From NCBI RefSeq assembly GCF_023091745.1, contig NC_068915.1, positions 37,440,001 to 37,504,000 on the forward strand: a stretch of 64,000 nucleotides of DNA, written 5' to 3'. Below are positions 10,301 through 22,338 of the stretch, piece after piece. The DNA is from Budorcas taxicolor. Lineage: Eukaryota; Chordata; Mammalia; Artiodactyla; Bovidae. A program made the position numbers and the translations under genes. Position 1 is the first letter of the stretch; each line of letters opens with the position of its first letter. The notes beneath the pieces were generated by a model that ran no database searches, was not told the origin of the DNA, and saw only the letters and a list, made by a program, of their open reading frames with translations.

Positions 10301-13300
10301 TTCTCCAGGTTGACATGTGCAGGTCGTTGTTATTAGGTCACTAGATTCAGATCCGTCCTCAAATAGGAATACTGTTCTACTTGGAAGTCTGCTGACTTTT
10401 ATACATAAATCTTATTAACGTTGGAGGCAGAGGGTAATTGTCAAGATAAAAATGATTTATCGGGGTGTCTTCTATTCTTATGAAGCTGGCTAATATGAAG
10501 TATACAAACATTTCAATGTGTAGCATTTTTAAGATATAATTTGAAATTACTTATTTTGGGGAGTTATTATTTACTAATCTTTTATAGTGGCAGGTATATT
10601 CTGAAAATAAGTAAGGTTTTCTCATGAGGGAAAATATAATAGAAAAACTTTATAATGAGTTATTTCAGAATAAAAAGTATTTTAAACATTTGATTTAAGA
10701 CGTTGTATCTGGGAAAGTTTTACCTGGACATCTATACTTTCCTTTGCAACCAAGTTCATTAGCTCACTGCTAATAGAAACTTTTGAGTTAAACAGGTACA
10801 CTATAATAATCCCTTCTTAATTTTTTCCCTTTCCTATTCTGAAGGGGGAAGTTTTGTTTTATATTTGATGCCTTTACTGCTTTTGAAACAGTAACATGTA
10901 TACTAATAACTGTAAATTTCTTTAAAGATCACACAGAGTTCTCTTATTAAAAAGTTAAACAACTTCTAAATTGTGGTATAAGATGGTCAGTCATTTTGCG
11001 TTTGCTTATGCCAATTGACTTCTGATTGCATTCTTGATTGTATGATGGTTGAACAGCGAACACATCCATTGGCCAATCTTCTTTCCTATATTCTGCTTTC
11101 CTATCTCCATGCCTTGGCTCACATTATTCTTTTCATGGAGAATAGTCTCTCCCACACAAATGTTTGCTCAAATCCTACTCATTCTCCAGCTCAATTATTT
11201 CAAATATATAGCTTTCTGTGAGTACCAGTTTAGGAACTAATCTTTTCTACTCCAAGCCCTAAAGCATGACTTTTGGGGGTACCACTCAGATAGCACTTTC
11301 TTTTTCAGGTTATAATCATTTTTGTAAGCACCTTTTATTCTTTTCTAACTCTAAAATCCTGGAAAGAGTTAAGTTTTCTCAATCATTTATCTCATATAAT
11401 ATCTTGCACAATAGGAAGCACTCAACATATATTTGTTACAACCAGTAAGTTTAAAAGGCACTGAGTCTCAGAGATGTTAAGTCTTAGAGATGCATTTAAA
11501 GAATGGCTGCGATCCAAAAATCTGCAAGCAATAAATGCTGGAGAGGGTGTGGAGAAAAGGGAACCCTCCTACACTGTTGGTGGGAATGCAAACTAGTACA
11601 GCCACTATGGAGAACAGTGTGGAGATTCCTTAAAAAATTGCAAATAGAACTCCCTTATGACCCAGCAATCCCACTGCTGGGCATACACACCGAGGAAACC
11701 AGAATTGAAAGAGACACATGTACCCCAGTGTTCATCGCAGCACTGTTTATGATAGCTAGGACATGGAAACAACCTAGATGTCCATCAGCAGATGAACGGA
11801 TAAGAAAGCTGTGGTACATATACACAATGGAGTATTACTCAGCCGTTAAAAAGAATTCATTTGAATCAGTTCTGATGAGATGGATGAAACTGGAGCCGAT
11901 TATACAGAGTGAAGTAAGCCAGAAAGAAAAACACCAATACAGTATACTAACACATATATATGGAATTTAGAAAGATGGCAATGACGACCCTGTATGCAAG
12001 ACAGCAAAAAAGACACAGCTGTGTATAACGGACTTTTGGACTCAGAGGGAGAGGGAGAGGGTGGGATGATTTGGGAGAATGGCATTCTATCATGTATACT
12101 ATCATGTAAGAATCGAATCGCCAGTCTATGTCTGACGCAGGATACAGCATGCTTGGGGCTGGTGCATGGGGATGACCCAGAGATGTTATGGGGAGGGAGG
12201 TGGGAGGGGGGTTCATGTTTGGGAACACATGTAAGAATTAAAGATTTTAAAATTAAAAAAATAAAAAACTATTAAAAAAATAAAGAATATTGGGCAGAAC
12301 AAAATAACATTCTGAAGGAAAACTACTTTTGTGGGGAATGAAGCCAGATTTTGGAAGAAAAAAAGTAAATAGTCATTTTGCTGATGGCATTTTAAACTGT
12401 TTCTAGCTCTTTGGCCAATGAATTTACAAGAAGGGACTGAGTGAAAAGAAGTATTGTTTTATTCCAGTGACAGAGCGCTTATTCTTTCTCTTCTAAGCAT
12501 CCTGACACAGACAGTGTCATTTGTAGGATTAATTTAAGGGACATTAAAATGTGTCGCTTTTTCCTAAAAAAGGTCAAAATTATTTCCTTCTAATCCCTTC
12601 CCCCATAAGAGCATATGATACCGGATGTCCAGAAAACCTCCTTATAAAGGATCAAACTTTTCAATGTGATGAAAAGCAGAGACACTACACTGCTGACAAA
12701 GGTCTGTATCATCAAGGCTGTATAGTATGTGTCTTCCCAGTGGCCGCATACAGTTGAGAGAGCTGGACCGTAAAGAAGGCAGAATGCCAAAGAATTGATG
12801 CCTTTGAATTGTGGTGCTGGAGAAACTTTACTTTACTCAGAAGCAGTAACATGAAAAACTCGTGGGTGTCTGGGGCCCACCAGCATCACATGTGCTATGG
12901 CAGGTCTTGAAGCAAGGCAGAGATTGGGCCAGGGCATGAGGTGGCCTGTCTGTGTCAGGAAGACTCTGGGACACAGAGGTCCCTAGGGGGAAAAGGACAA
13001 AAGCACCAGCCAGAGACAGAAACTCCAGACCAGACAAAAGTAAACTGTCTCCCTTACAGTGTCTGCTGGTGTTGATCCAGAGCTGGCTCAGGATAAGGAT
13101 CACTGGGATTCGGCTTACCTTCACATCAGTTTGGTTTTTCCTTCCAGACAAGGTGGAAACATGCTTAAACATATAATACCCATGTTTCTCATGGTGACCC
13201 TTGTACGTTATCTACAAAAACACAACATTGTATTAATGTGGGTTTATCTCTTACTTAGAAGTTTTATGGCTCTCTCTTTAATAGTACAAGATATTTTAAA

Positions 13301-16300
13301 CTCCGGTGAAGTCTACTTATGCATCTAACAGGTGGTAGTACTTCTGATAACCACAGGGAGGCGTATGTCAGCCAGTTCCCGAAGAGAGCAGCTTGTTTCT
13401 TTCTGCCTCTAAATCGGTTTTCCTTGACGATAAGTATCAAACAGCTCTCTCCCCCACAGAGTGTATCAATTTTACTATCAAATTTCAATGAAAATGGAGA
13501 ATTGGTAATATTTTCAGATAGGAGAAGGCAGGGGGATGAGGAGAAAGGCAGATTTTACGGTATTCATGCTGATGTCAAATTGGCAAAATTCACAGCATAA
13601 ACATTCAGGCTCTTAAGCTTGTAGTTTTTGCCTTTGTAATTTTAAGCTAAGATAGAGAACAGAAGATTGTTAGTTTTTAGAACAGAATTTTCTGAGACTG
13701 CCAGGAGAAACCCTACTAGGCAGAAGTAAACTGCAATTTGGTGACATGAAATGCTGAGAGTTCTTGTTTAACTTTCTGGTTGCATGTGAAAACTAACTCC
13801 ATGTACACAGAATTCCTCATAAAGACTTGTTAACTCACTTCCCTTTGTTTTCTCCCTCATTTATTACTTTGTTCTCATGTACATGCATGGGAAAATATTG
13901 TTTGCTAATAGCAACATCCTAGAATTTTATCCCTCTGAAGGAAGAAATGACATGAAGAGAAACAAGTTCTCATTCAGAAGGCTTTTTTCTTTTATATCAC
14001 ACATTGTGTGAATTAAAGTGCCAAAATTAAGTTGTGTAATTTTCCATTTCCATTCTAGGTACACAGGGATATTTTGGCAGTTAAAAATTTCCCCATATTG
14101 ACTTTTCTCTTTATAGAGTTGGAAGAGGTGTATTTGAGAAGAATAATTCTGTTTACCCTCTGTTCTTCCACACAGTCTTGCTTCGTTTTCTCAGCCTGTG
14201 GTTTCAAAGTCTGAAAGGAAACAAGAAATAAAATGTCACCAAATATTTCTTCTTTCATCCATTTCTTCAAACAATAAATGTCTCCTTTGTTTTTCTCTCA
14301 CTCAGTGCTCAGTGCTCACTCAGTCGTATCCAACTCTTCGTGACCCCACGGACTGTAGCCCACCAGACTCCTCTGTCCATGGAATTTTCCAGGCCAGAAT
14401 ACTAGAGTGGGTTGCTATTTCCTCCTCCAGGGGATCTTCCCAACCCAGGGACCAAACCCAAGTCTCCTGCGTTGGCAGGAAGATTCTTCAGCGTGCCACC
14501 TGAGAAACCCTTTTCTCTCACTGGGTTATTCAATGTTGAAAATCATTCTGACCAAAAGAAGATGGGCGCATACAGCACATTTGTTTCCGCATTGAAGGAG
14601 GGTGCTGACCTTCCTTCCTAGAGGGAGACAGTGCTGTCTCTACTATAGAACCTCGTTCAGTGCGGGAGAACAGCTGAGTTGGGAGGGGTGGCCCGCCACG
14701 TGAAAAAGCTTAAATGTCATTTGTATCCACTGAAAAATTTTCCCTGGCACACTGGAAGTGTTTGGTATCTGTGAACTAAAATCAGAGTTGAGTGAGGTGT
14801 GGATTGTATGTGCATTGATTGTGTAAGTTCAGTCATTGCTATTAGAATTAGGATATGATGCTCCTGATGGTCCATCAAGAGTGAAACCGCAGCCTGGCAC
14901 CAAAGGAGAAGGAGTATACTGGAAAGGGGACTTTATTGTTGCCAGTCACCTGGGCAGTTTTTTTCTTTCAGGGAAAGGGAAAATGACATTTTGAAAGATT
15001 ATATTTTATAGAATGTGAGTTAAAGAATGACACTATGAGCGATTAAGCTTTCCATTACTTCCACTATCAAAAATCCAGAATTTTACCTAAAAAAAAAAAA
15101 GAAAGAAAATTACTTTTTTTTCAATTTTATAGTAATTTTTACCCCCTAAGGGCATATTTTATAATTCTACCCTTTATTGCCCCCTCCTTTTGTTGGTTCT
15201 TATGAGATCATGTGCATATACATTTAGAACATTGTATTATTCCTCAGAAATATCAAAGGAGCTTAAATAGTTCTGGAAGTAGTGCTATAGGAAAGAAAAA
15301 ATATTGAAAAATGATATAGGTACCTATGAAGCAAAAGAAAGAAATGACAGTTTGGGGTATTCAGTATCTTCTTACAGAACACACACGTAATGTGTTAAAA
15401 ACTTACATGATAGTATAGAGCACCTAAATATAGTTCACAATAATAAATCACGAACTTATAACAAAGTGACCTCTTACAAAGTCTGTATGGTCTTACTACA
15501 TATTGATGATTATTAATTGAATTGCATGGCCCAACAATCATATTTTACTTTTTCCACTTAAAATTTTGTTTTTGAAGGAAACAAGAATGTTACCCCTAAA
15601 TATGCCTTTTAAAAATGTGAACCACTGAAAAAGTCTCGTTTGAAATTGTTACAATATTGTTTCTGTTTTCTGTTTTAGTTTTTGGCCAGAAAGCTGGTGG
15701 GCTGTTAACTCCCTGACTAGTGATGCAACCTGTACCCCCTGCATTGGAAAGCGAACTGTTTACCACTGGACTGCCAGGGAAGTCCCCTAAATATGCCTTT
15801 TTGACATAAAAATTATTTTGAGCTGAAGGCAATTAAGAAGTAGAACATGTAGAAAAAGTTTCCCTTTTTCTGCCTAAAGGTAGGGAATAAATTCTTCTTT
15901 TACTAGAGACAATCTCTTATCAGTCTAGAGATGGCAGAGAGGAATACACAAACAAATCTTGTTAAACTCATCCTCAGTTCAGTTCAGTCTCTCAGTCGTG
16001 TCCAACTCTTTGCGACCCCATGAATCGCAGCACACCAGGCCTCCCTGTCCATCACCAGTTCCTGGAGTTCACTCTAAACTCATGTCCATCGAGTCGGTGA
16101 TGCCATCCAGCCATCTCATCCTCTATTGTCCCCTTCTCCTCCTGCCCCCAATCCCTCCCAGCATCAGAGTCTTTTCCAATGAGTCAACTCTTCGCATGAG
16201 GTGGCCAAAGTATTGGAGTTTCAGCTTTAGCATCAGTCCTTCCAAAGGAATCCCAGGGCTGATCTCCTTCAGAATGGACTGGTTGGATCTCCTTGCAGTC

Positions 16301-18411
16301 CAAGGGACTCTCAAGAGTCTTCTCCAACACCACAGTTCAAAAGCATCAATTCTTTGGCACTCAGCTTTCTTCACAGTCGAACTCTCACATCCATACATGA
16401 CCACTGGAAAAACCATAGCCTTGACTAGACAGACTTTTGTTGGCAAAGTAATGTCTCTGCTTTTGAATATGCTATCTAGGTTGGTCATACTTTTCTTCCA
16501 AGGAGTAAGCATCTTTTAATTTCATGGCTGCACTCACCATCTGCAGTGATTTTGGAGCCCAAAAAAGTAAAGTCTGACACTGTTTCCCCATCTATTTCTT
16601 ATATATTAGGTGGGGAAACTAATCTTAATTGTCCTAATTAAGGAAGATAAGAATTATCTAATCCTATCCTGTTTGTCCTGTCAATTCTTCACAATATCTT
16701 ATTACTTTGTCTAAATGGTATTAAAAACCTCCTGCCCTCATCATTTCTTTCAGTCCTCATTCTTTTGTGAAGGCTTCCATGTACATGTCAAATTATTTAA
16801 AAAATTTTGTGTTCTCTTCTCCTGTTAATCTCTCTTTGTTGGTTTCATTTTCAGACCCAGCCAGAGACCCAAAGAGGATTGAGGAAAACCTTTTCCTCTC
16901 CTAGAGTTTGAATTTTGATTATATTTCCGGAACATAAGTAAGTGGCTCAGTACACACTGATACCCCTAATCTGTAATTAAATAATTTATATAATTACCCA
17001 AATAGAATCCATATCTGGAAGAAAACATCACATATAGCTATTTGTAATTCCAAATTTGCCTCTGTATCCTTGCCAAACCTCTCTCACTTGAAATCTGCAT
17101 CCCCTCCTCCTCCCACACCCCATCCCCGTCCACTTGGCAGTTCTGCCCTTGAACGTGGCTCTGAAATGGAGATGGCCTTGTTTCCTTCAGAGGAAGAAGA
17201 CTGGCATCCTCTCTTGACCAGTGGTCAGTGGATTGGTGTTGACATAGCACATTTACTGGAAAATGGTCAGAGATACCGCTCCAGCTGTTCTTTGGAATGT
17301 GTTGCTCAAAATAGACCCATCCTCAGCGGGTGGGATTGAGCTGGGTCAGCAGGACCCACTCCATCCTTCTCATGCCTGAGCACGTGCCTCTGTGGCCCTG
17401 ACTAAGCAAAGTCAGTTCTGTGTATTGGGCCCGGCAGATGTCTATTTTAAGCCATACGCACTCCCACAGGTCTGCTGGAGTGTGCGTGCTGAGAGGGGAC
17501 CTGTTTTCTCAACTCCTGCTCTCCCCAGCGGCTGGCATGGGTCGTGCTTGTCAGTGGTTGCTTACCCACTCACTCAGGACCTGTATGTAAGTTCTTCTCT
17601 GACCACAGAATGACCACTTGCTTCCACGCTCCTCCAACTGAAAAGGTTACCCTGAGAAGTTAGGATGTTTTTCAGACACTATCTTATGAGCACTGTGTCT
17701 CCTTGGCAGAAAATATCTGTAACTCTCAGCATTTTCATAAGACAAGTTAGTCACATCCTGAGTGTTCATCTGGGTGAATCAAGAAGCAAAGACACAGAAG
17801 GAAACTGGAGCTTGATTTGGGTTAAGCTGTGGGGAACTTCTTTCCATCTTTAGCCTCGCTGATGAAGAGAAAAATCACTAGCAGGATCTCACAGTGTTGG
17901 AATGTTGCAAGAATTACAGAAAAGCTCGGTTCCTTTGTGTAGTCTTGCAGTTATACAGGCTAGTTGCTTAGCCTTAGAGCATTCAAGTCTAACTCTTTCA
18001 GATTTTGGTAAAATACTGAGAAGTTCTTTTGACATGTTACAATTTGAGAATATTTTTGCTCATTGGCATTAGCTGACTGAAACACTGTGGATGGCTATTG
18101 GTTTTCTTGAAAATATTCTTTCTGATGCTTCTCCAAAGGCAACATGTGGACATCTTATAATTCTTCTTACATGTTCATTGAGGGCCTCCTTGGTGACAGA
18201 CATTTGTGCCAAGTGTTGAATGCTTCCTCTGTGTTTGGTATTTTATTGTAACTGAACTAGGTAAGTGCTACTAGTTTACAAAGATGTTGCTTAAAGGAAA
18301 AATAGATAAAAAGAGCAAGAGATTATATGATGTGCAACTGAATTTGTAAATGCTTACTGGTGCTGCCAGGGTCAGGCTGAAAAGGAGCAGTTCCAAATAG
18401 AAGATTCGCAT
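5857..18411 (-). CDS. MEPE: MEPE, matrix extracellular phosphoglycoprotein (whole coding span, 3 coding exons)
   Basis: Secreted SIBLING phosphoglycoprotein of osteocytes and odontoblasts; family knowledge links it to mineralisation control and phosphate handling. Coding exons are 18411-18358, 14210-14157 and 7323-5857, all phase 0, giving 18+18+488 = about 524 residues (human 525). Residues 1-16 are a hydrophobic signal peptide (MRIFYLELLLFSLTLA). The large last exon holds an RGD at about residues 244-246 (codons 6702-6694), an SGDG glycosaminoglycan-attachment motif at about 253-256 (together the 'dentonin' region), an NYT sequon near the C-terminus, and the terminal acidic Ser-rich ASARM peptide ending SESDGD before a TAG stop. 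No frameshift or internal stop was found. Upstream (at higher coordinates) lies IBSP in the same orientation, the expected SIBLING order. Exon edges were read by eye from AG/GT signals and similarity to human MEPE. Confidence 0.95.
8124..8310 (+). mobile_element. hAT-type MER element
   Basis: The ends are CAGTAGGTTTCAAA and TTTGAGAACTACTC, a degraded inverted pair of the CAGTGGTTCTCAAA type. The 8-bp flanks GTCTAGAT and TTCTGGAT agree at 6 of 8 positions, as expected for an old hAT target duplication. Confidence 0.65.
8913..9028 (+). mobile_element. BOV-A2/Bov-tA SINE, 3' part
   Basis: GAGAAGGAAATGGCAGCCCA through GGACATGACTGAGCAAC, the BovB-derived body of bovid SINEs. The tRNA head is missing. 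Confidence 0.85.
9763..9885 (+). mobile_element. BOV-A2/Bov-tA SINE, 3' part
   Basis: Runs from GGTAAATGGCAGCCCACTCC to CAGACACGACTGAGCGACTT. Same body as the copy at 8913 but younger-looking. Confidence 0.87.
11503..11970 (+). pseudogene. L1 ORF2 C-terminal fragment
   Basis: 155-codon open frame encoding the ORF2 C-terminus (GCGEKGTLLHCWWECKLVQP, the Cys-rich motif region, then IYTMEYYSAVKKN). Endonuclease and reverse transcriptase are absent. It is a dead fragment of a 5'-truncated insertion, although its frame is still open. Confidence 0.88.
11505..12280 (+). mobile_element. Ruminant L1, 5'-truncated
   Basis: C-terminal ORF2, 3' UTR and A-rich tail. Short direct repeats TAAAGAAT at 11497-11504 and 12281-12288 look like the target-site duplication. 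It sits in the MEPE intron antisense to the gene. Confidence 0.9.
12672..12825 (+). mobile_element. BovB LINE scrap
   Basis: Diverged copy of the ORF2 C-terminal region, readable as WTVKKAECQRIDAFELWCWR. Both ends are truncated. Confidence 0.85.
14157..14210 (-). CDS. MEPE: MEPE coding exon 2
   Basis: 54-nt phase-0 exon between a CTTTCAG acceptor (ends 14211) and a GTAAAC donor (starts 14156). It encodes TLKPQAEKTKQDCVEEQR, closely matching the human segment and including its conserved Cys. The donor is weak (GTAAAC). Confidence 0.93.
14303..14510 (-). mobile_element. Bov-tA SINE, complete
   Basis: Reverse orientation, from the BovB-like tail (CACTCAGTCGTATCC) to the tRNA head. Flanked by a perfect 12-bp duplication TTTTCTCTCACT at 14291-14302 and 14511-14522. 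Confidence 0.92.
15611..15783 (-). mobile_element. CHR-type tRNA SINE
   Basis: The head, reading GGGACTTCCCTGGCAGTCCAG on the minus strand, is at the right end. A perfect 18-bp direct repeat CCCCTAAATATGCCTTTT (15593-15610 and 15784-15801) brackets it. The recognisable SINE body starts near 15676; 15611-15675 would be the tail. Confidence 0.8.
15974..16600 (-). mobile_element. BovB LINE, 3' part
   Basis: Reverse orientation from TTCAG pentamers through the ORF2 C-terminus. About a dozen bases are missing near 16585 relative to sister copies. The reverse frame at 16123-16512 is still open over about 130 codons, but it is only a fragment. Confidence 0.92.
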
Positions 18412-18423
18412 CTTTGAGAATCT
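18358..18423 (-). CDS. MEPE: MEPE signal-peptide exon
   Basis: The exon follows a TTTTTACAG acceptor (ends 18424), has 12 nt of 5' UTR, then ATG at 18411-18409 and 18 codons ending AAP, then a GTAAGC donor. The encoded start MRIFYLELLLFSLTLAAP parallels human MEPE (MRVF...AAP). Cleavage is likely after Ala16. Confidence 0.94.
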
Positions 18424-18984
18424 CTGTAAAAAGACAATAATATTTTACCCTAAAGTATTGCCAGTTATGAATGGTAGCCATAAGAGTAAATAAAATACAA
18501 AAATCTATGCAAACATCCATCCCCTTAGCAGTCTGTTAGTCCATTTCCTTTTGTTTAAAAAAAACTGTATATAATTTGAATCTAAGTGTAGAAACTTTAA
18601 AAGCTTTCATATATCTAATCATTCCAATGTGAGTGTGAAAACTGTGCAACATTATTAAAACAATATAGAAGTAAATTTATAGATATTTATTTACTCTATT
18701 GTCAGCCCAAACTTTTCCCTTTTGTTTTTAGAGAGAATTTAATTGAATTATTTATATAATTCAGAATAATATTAAGCAAAGAGTTAGTAAACTTGAAGAT
18801 AGATCAATAGAAATGTAGTTTGAACAAGAGAGGGGAAAAAAGATTTTTAAATGACCATTTTCTTTTAGCCCTTTGTAAGTGTATTCAGCTTACTCAGGGA
18901 CCTGTGTGATGGTAGCAATGATCAACCCAGAATTCTATGTCTTAGAGAGGAAGTATAGCAAAATTAAGAATTAGGGTTTTAAAG

Positions 18985-19190
18985 TGAGATTTGTGTTTGT
19001 GTTCTTGGCTCTGTTATTTAATAGCCAAGGGACCCTGAGCAAGTCATTTAAACTCTCTAAACTTTGGTTACCTCATTTGTAAGATGTGAGTAATATTTGT
19101 AGTTATATCTGATGAAAAAACTCTTAGATCGCTCTTTACACAAAGCTTGGCACATAGTAAGTGCTCAATAAAGGTTAGCTATTGTCATTA
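18985..19190 (+). repeat. MIR SINE
   Basis: Ancient tRNA SINE core: CCCTGAGCAAGTCATTTAAA, CTCATTTGTAAGATG and GGCACATAGTAAGTGCTCAA in the standard order. Confidence 0.85.
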
Positions 19191-19404
19191 AAATAAACAA
19201 ACAGTTAAAAAATAACATTAAGTTAGTATAGCAACTCATAACAGACTAAATGAATTGGCCAGGATAGCAAGCTCCACTGTGAGGGATGAAATCTTGTTTG
19301 CTATCAGCCTGGTGCCCAGATACATATCCTCATACTCATTAGCAAAGTATATGAAGTGGGAGCCACCTGTGGCCTGGAGACCAAGACAATTTATATAATA
19401 CCTA

Positions 19405-19645
19405 TTTTAATAGCTAACATTTACTAAAAACTAAAATGAGCCAAACACTGTTCTAAAAATTTGACATGTATTCAATTATTGAAGCTAACAATAACCCTGT
19501 GGAGTTAGGTGGCATTACCAGTCCTGTTTTATATATTAGGAAATGGACACAAATTCAAATAATTTGTCCCAGAATTCCTGGGTGTTCAGAGGCAGAACCA
19601 GGATTAGCAGCCAGGCAACGTAGCTCTAGAGCCAGACTCTATACC
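19405..19645 (-). repeat. MIR SINE (reverse)
   Basis: Reverse-complement MIR text: GCCAAACACTGTTCTAA, GGAAATGGACACAAATTCAA, GCAGAACCAGGATTAGCAG. Confidence 0.75.
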
Positions 19646-20573
19646 ACCTTGAATAAGTTTCTATTCTTTTATCTTATTGCAGAACAATCTACATGGGGTT
19701 GATATAAACACTAATCATAGTATTATATTGGGCTCAGCAAAATGTTTAAAAGACTAACGTTTTATTATGGATAAAGGTATATGTTTATACTTTGGTAAAT
19801 GTGTTAAGAGAATCTAGTGAGTTTAAGTCTAGAAAGCCAATAGATTGAAAAGGAAAATTGACATAACTTTGGATGACTCATCTGTTGGTTTTGATACTAA
19901 ATATTTTACGAACTACCACACAGACATATTACAATCAATATGAAAATTTAAAATTTACACTACTCTTTGGTAGTACTTAAGAGAAAAATACTTGTAATAG
20001 GAAAAATAAGCTAAATACTGTTGTAATTTTCAATCATTTCAAAGTAAAAACTTTGGTGAAATAAATAAAACTATTCAATGTATTCTAAAATCCTGGGCTA
20101 TTATCCTCTAAATTAATGCAGTTTTAAGATCCTAGTCATGATTTAGCTTCTAAGCGTTCCAGAGATCAGGACAGTATAAGCCATGTATCGAATGACTTAT
20201 GCTGATCAGTAAAATATCAGCACAGATGAGGTTTGAGAGCATAAGTCTGATCATATTATCCTTCTTCTGTCCTATAAGCAAAAGTATAGAGTAAAATTGA
20301 AGTCTTTGAGTCCTTGTGGACATTGATAATATTGGTAGTCAAACCAGAGAGAAAACTGCTACCAAGCCACAAATTTTAGTTGTTCATTTCTAGAGCTTAG
20401 TAATACACTTTCTTTTTATGAAACAAAGCACTAAATATTACATAGTTATGCCCACTGGAGAATACTTTCAATATGCATTTCTTTTCAAAAGCAATATTCC
20501 TACCTGAATAGCATGCATCTTAAAAATGTAAACTATGTTAGAAGGCTGTTTGCTGTCAAGAGAGTCAAGTTAC

Positions 20574-20627
20574 CTGGGGATCTTTGACCTTCAGAATATC
20601 TGGTTTCTTCTGCAGGATTAGCAGTCT
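20574..20627 (-). other. MEPE: Predicted MEPE non-coding exon 1
   Basis: A CCCCAG|GTAACT donor at 20574/20573 follows a stretch with no ATG. About 24 bases further upstream than the predicted start is an AT box (TTTAAA, 20651-20646), with inverted CCAAT motifs above it. The start site is inferred by analogy with IBSP, so the 5' edge is approximate. Splicing to 18423 would give a short 5' UTR of about 66 nt. No transcript evidence is available here. Confidence 0.55.
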
Positions 20628-20645
20628 TTGGGTATTTTGCTGAAA

Positions 20646-20677
20646 TTTAAAGTTTGTTAGAGTACCCAATGGCCAAT
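20646..20677 (-). promoter_or_regulatory. Predicted MEPE core promoter
   Basis: On the minus strand the order is ATTGG (20677-20673), a second ATTGG (20670-20666), then TTTAAA (20651-20646). The first ATTGG is separated from the AT box by exactly 21 bases, the same spacing as ATTGG to TTTATA in the IBSP promoter of this window. Inference from motif layout only. Confidence 0.5.
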
Positions 20678-20999
20678 CAGCACTGGCTCACTTAGCACTA
20701 GAAAACAATTTGCTACCAGTGCCCACAGATAACCATAGGGGGCAGAGTAATTTTAATCTAAAAATGTTTTTGTGGTAAAAAGCTGCTATCAAATGTTCCA
20801 GAAAATGGGATAAACAGAAAATATAAATACCTCAGCTTGGTATATTATGTTGTCAAATAATTAAAAGTGATTTCAGAACTATTAGTTCCGGCTGAGTAAC
20901 TCGCAAGTTTACAAATAGAAAACATTGTAACTATTCTTTTGTGTAGAAAGTTTGTAGTTTCAATTGTGCCTGAATGCAATTCAGCGATATTTAAGAAAA

Positions 21000-21990
21000 A
21001 TGCATTTGAGTTCCTATTATGTGACAGGCGTTAGGGAAACAGCAGCAGCAGTGAACAAAACAGATAGGAAAAAGAATCCCAGTCTTCACGGAGTTTATAA
21101 GCTGGTGGGGAGACAAGCAATAACAACATAAATAAGTAAAATACATTATGTTGGGTAGTGACACAGGCTCAGTCTAAGAAGAAAAAGTGTTGCTGGGAGA
21201 TGACAATAACAAGCACTGTGAGTGGGAAGATTGAGGAAATTCTAGATTAAGAAGCCCAGGAAGGCCTTGTTGAGAGGGTGACTTTCCAGTAAAGACCTGT
21301 AGACATATGACTTTGTAGTGGAAGAACATTCTAGGCAAAAGGAAGAGAAGAGGAGACTTCTTGGGGACAAGAGCCTGCTGGCTTGTTCCAAGACAGGAAC
21401 GAGGTCAGTTTGGCTGGATGGACTGCAAACGGGAATAGCAGGAAATGAGGCCAGAGGGGTATTAGATGGCAGATGAAGTAGTGCCCCTGGGTCATCGTGA
21501 GACTCCTGACTTCACTTGAGTGAGAAGGAAGCCCTTAGAGGTCTTGGGCAAAGGAGGAATTGAAGGAGGGACTGAGTAGGAAAAGGCAGAGCCTAGCAAG
21601 CAAGCTCCTACAGTAATCCAGTATGAGACATTTGGGGCTTGAACCAGAAGAGATGGTGAGAAGTGGTCACGTTCTGGATTTATTTTGAAAGTAAAGCCAA
21701 TAGGAATGACTGATATACCGGATGTGGCTGTGAGAGAAAATCAAGAATCAAGGATGGCACCAAGGTTTTCCCTTTGAGCAACTGGCAGAATAAAGTTACA
21801 CTATGGTATTGTTATGGGGAAAACTGTAGAAGTGATTTAGAAGGAAACGTTGAGAGTTTGGGTTTGTATGTGAATGTTATAAAATGGTCAGTTTAGGACA
21901 TTGACTTTTTCAGTGAAACAAGTAGCACATACATACTGGAATAAGTATTTTTAGGGCAGTTGTTTGGTCCAGTCTGCCTGCCAAAATCAT
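21000..21990 (-). repeat. L2-like ancient LINE relic
   Basis: TTCCTATTATGTGACAGGCG, GTGAACAAAACAGATAGG and GAGTTTATAAGCTGGTGGGG resemble the reverse complement of the L2 3' end, and the text continues as AAGGCCTTGTTGAGAGGGTG. Family naming is from memory of the consensus. Confidence 0.5.
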
Positions 21991-22134
21991 GATTGCAAGA
22001 GTTCAGGAGGTTCCATTTAGTTTAAAATATTATACTACCTGAAGGGATAATTTATGTTAGAATTTTATGTGAAACATCAATAAAAGATAGTGTAAGAATT
22101 TTTTAACTCATGCCAAACAATAAAAGCTACCTAT

Positions 22135-22338
22135 GAAGTGGAGTGAAGTGAAAGTTGCTCAGTTGTGTCCAACTCTTTGTGACCCCATGGACTATACAGT
22201 CCATGGAATTCTCCAGGCCAGAATACTGGAGTGGGTAGCCTTTCCCTTCTCCAGGGGATCTTCCCAACCCAGGGATCAAACCCAGGTCTCCAGCATTGCA
22301 GGCAGATTCTTTACCAGCTGATCCACAAGGGAAGCCCA
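22135..22338 (-). mobile_element. Bov-tA SINE
   Basis: Complete in reverse, from AGTGAAAGTTGCTCAGTTG to GGGAAGCCC. Near-duplicate flanks (AGCTACCTAT / AACTACCTAT) suggest the target duplication. Confidence 0.9.

Larger units (their letters stand above)
7324..14156 (-). other. MEPE last intron
   Basis: 6.8 kb. It holds the hAT relic at 8124, two SINE fragments, an L1 tail and a BovB scrap, all listed separately. A CT-rich low-complexity tract lies at about 7828-7900. I see nothing in 7324-7820, 9030-9760, 9886-11500, 12290-12670 or 12826-14156 apart from AT-rich unique sequence. Confidence 0.8.
14211..18357 (-). other. MEPE intron between the two small coding exons
   Basis: Contains a SINE (14303), a CHR-type SINE (15676) and a BovB fragment (15974). 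I see nothing recognisable in 14523-15590 or 16601-18357; 17040-17640 is less AT-rich than its surroundings. Confidence 0.75.
18424..20573 (-). other. MEPE intron 1
   Basis: Contains two MIR relics (18985, 19405). The rest, including 19646-20573, is AT-rich with nothing recognised. Confidence 0.6.

Noticed and set aside
12837..13600. Several 70-110 codon open frames on both strands
   Set aside because: No splice-compatible or domain evidence, no similarity I recognise, and they overlap each other inside a MEPE intron.
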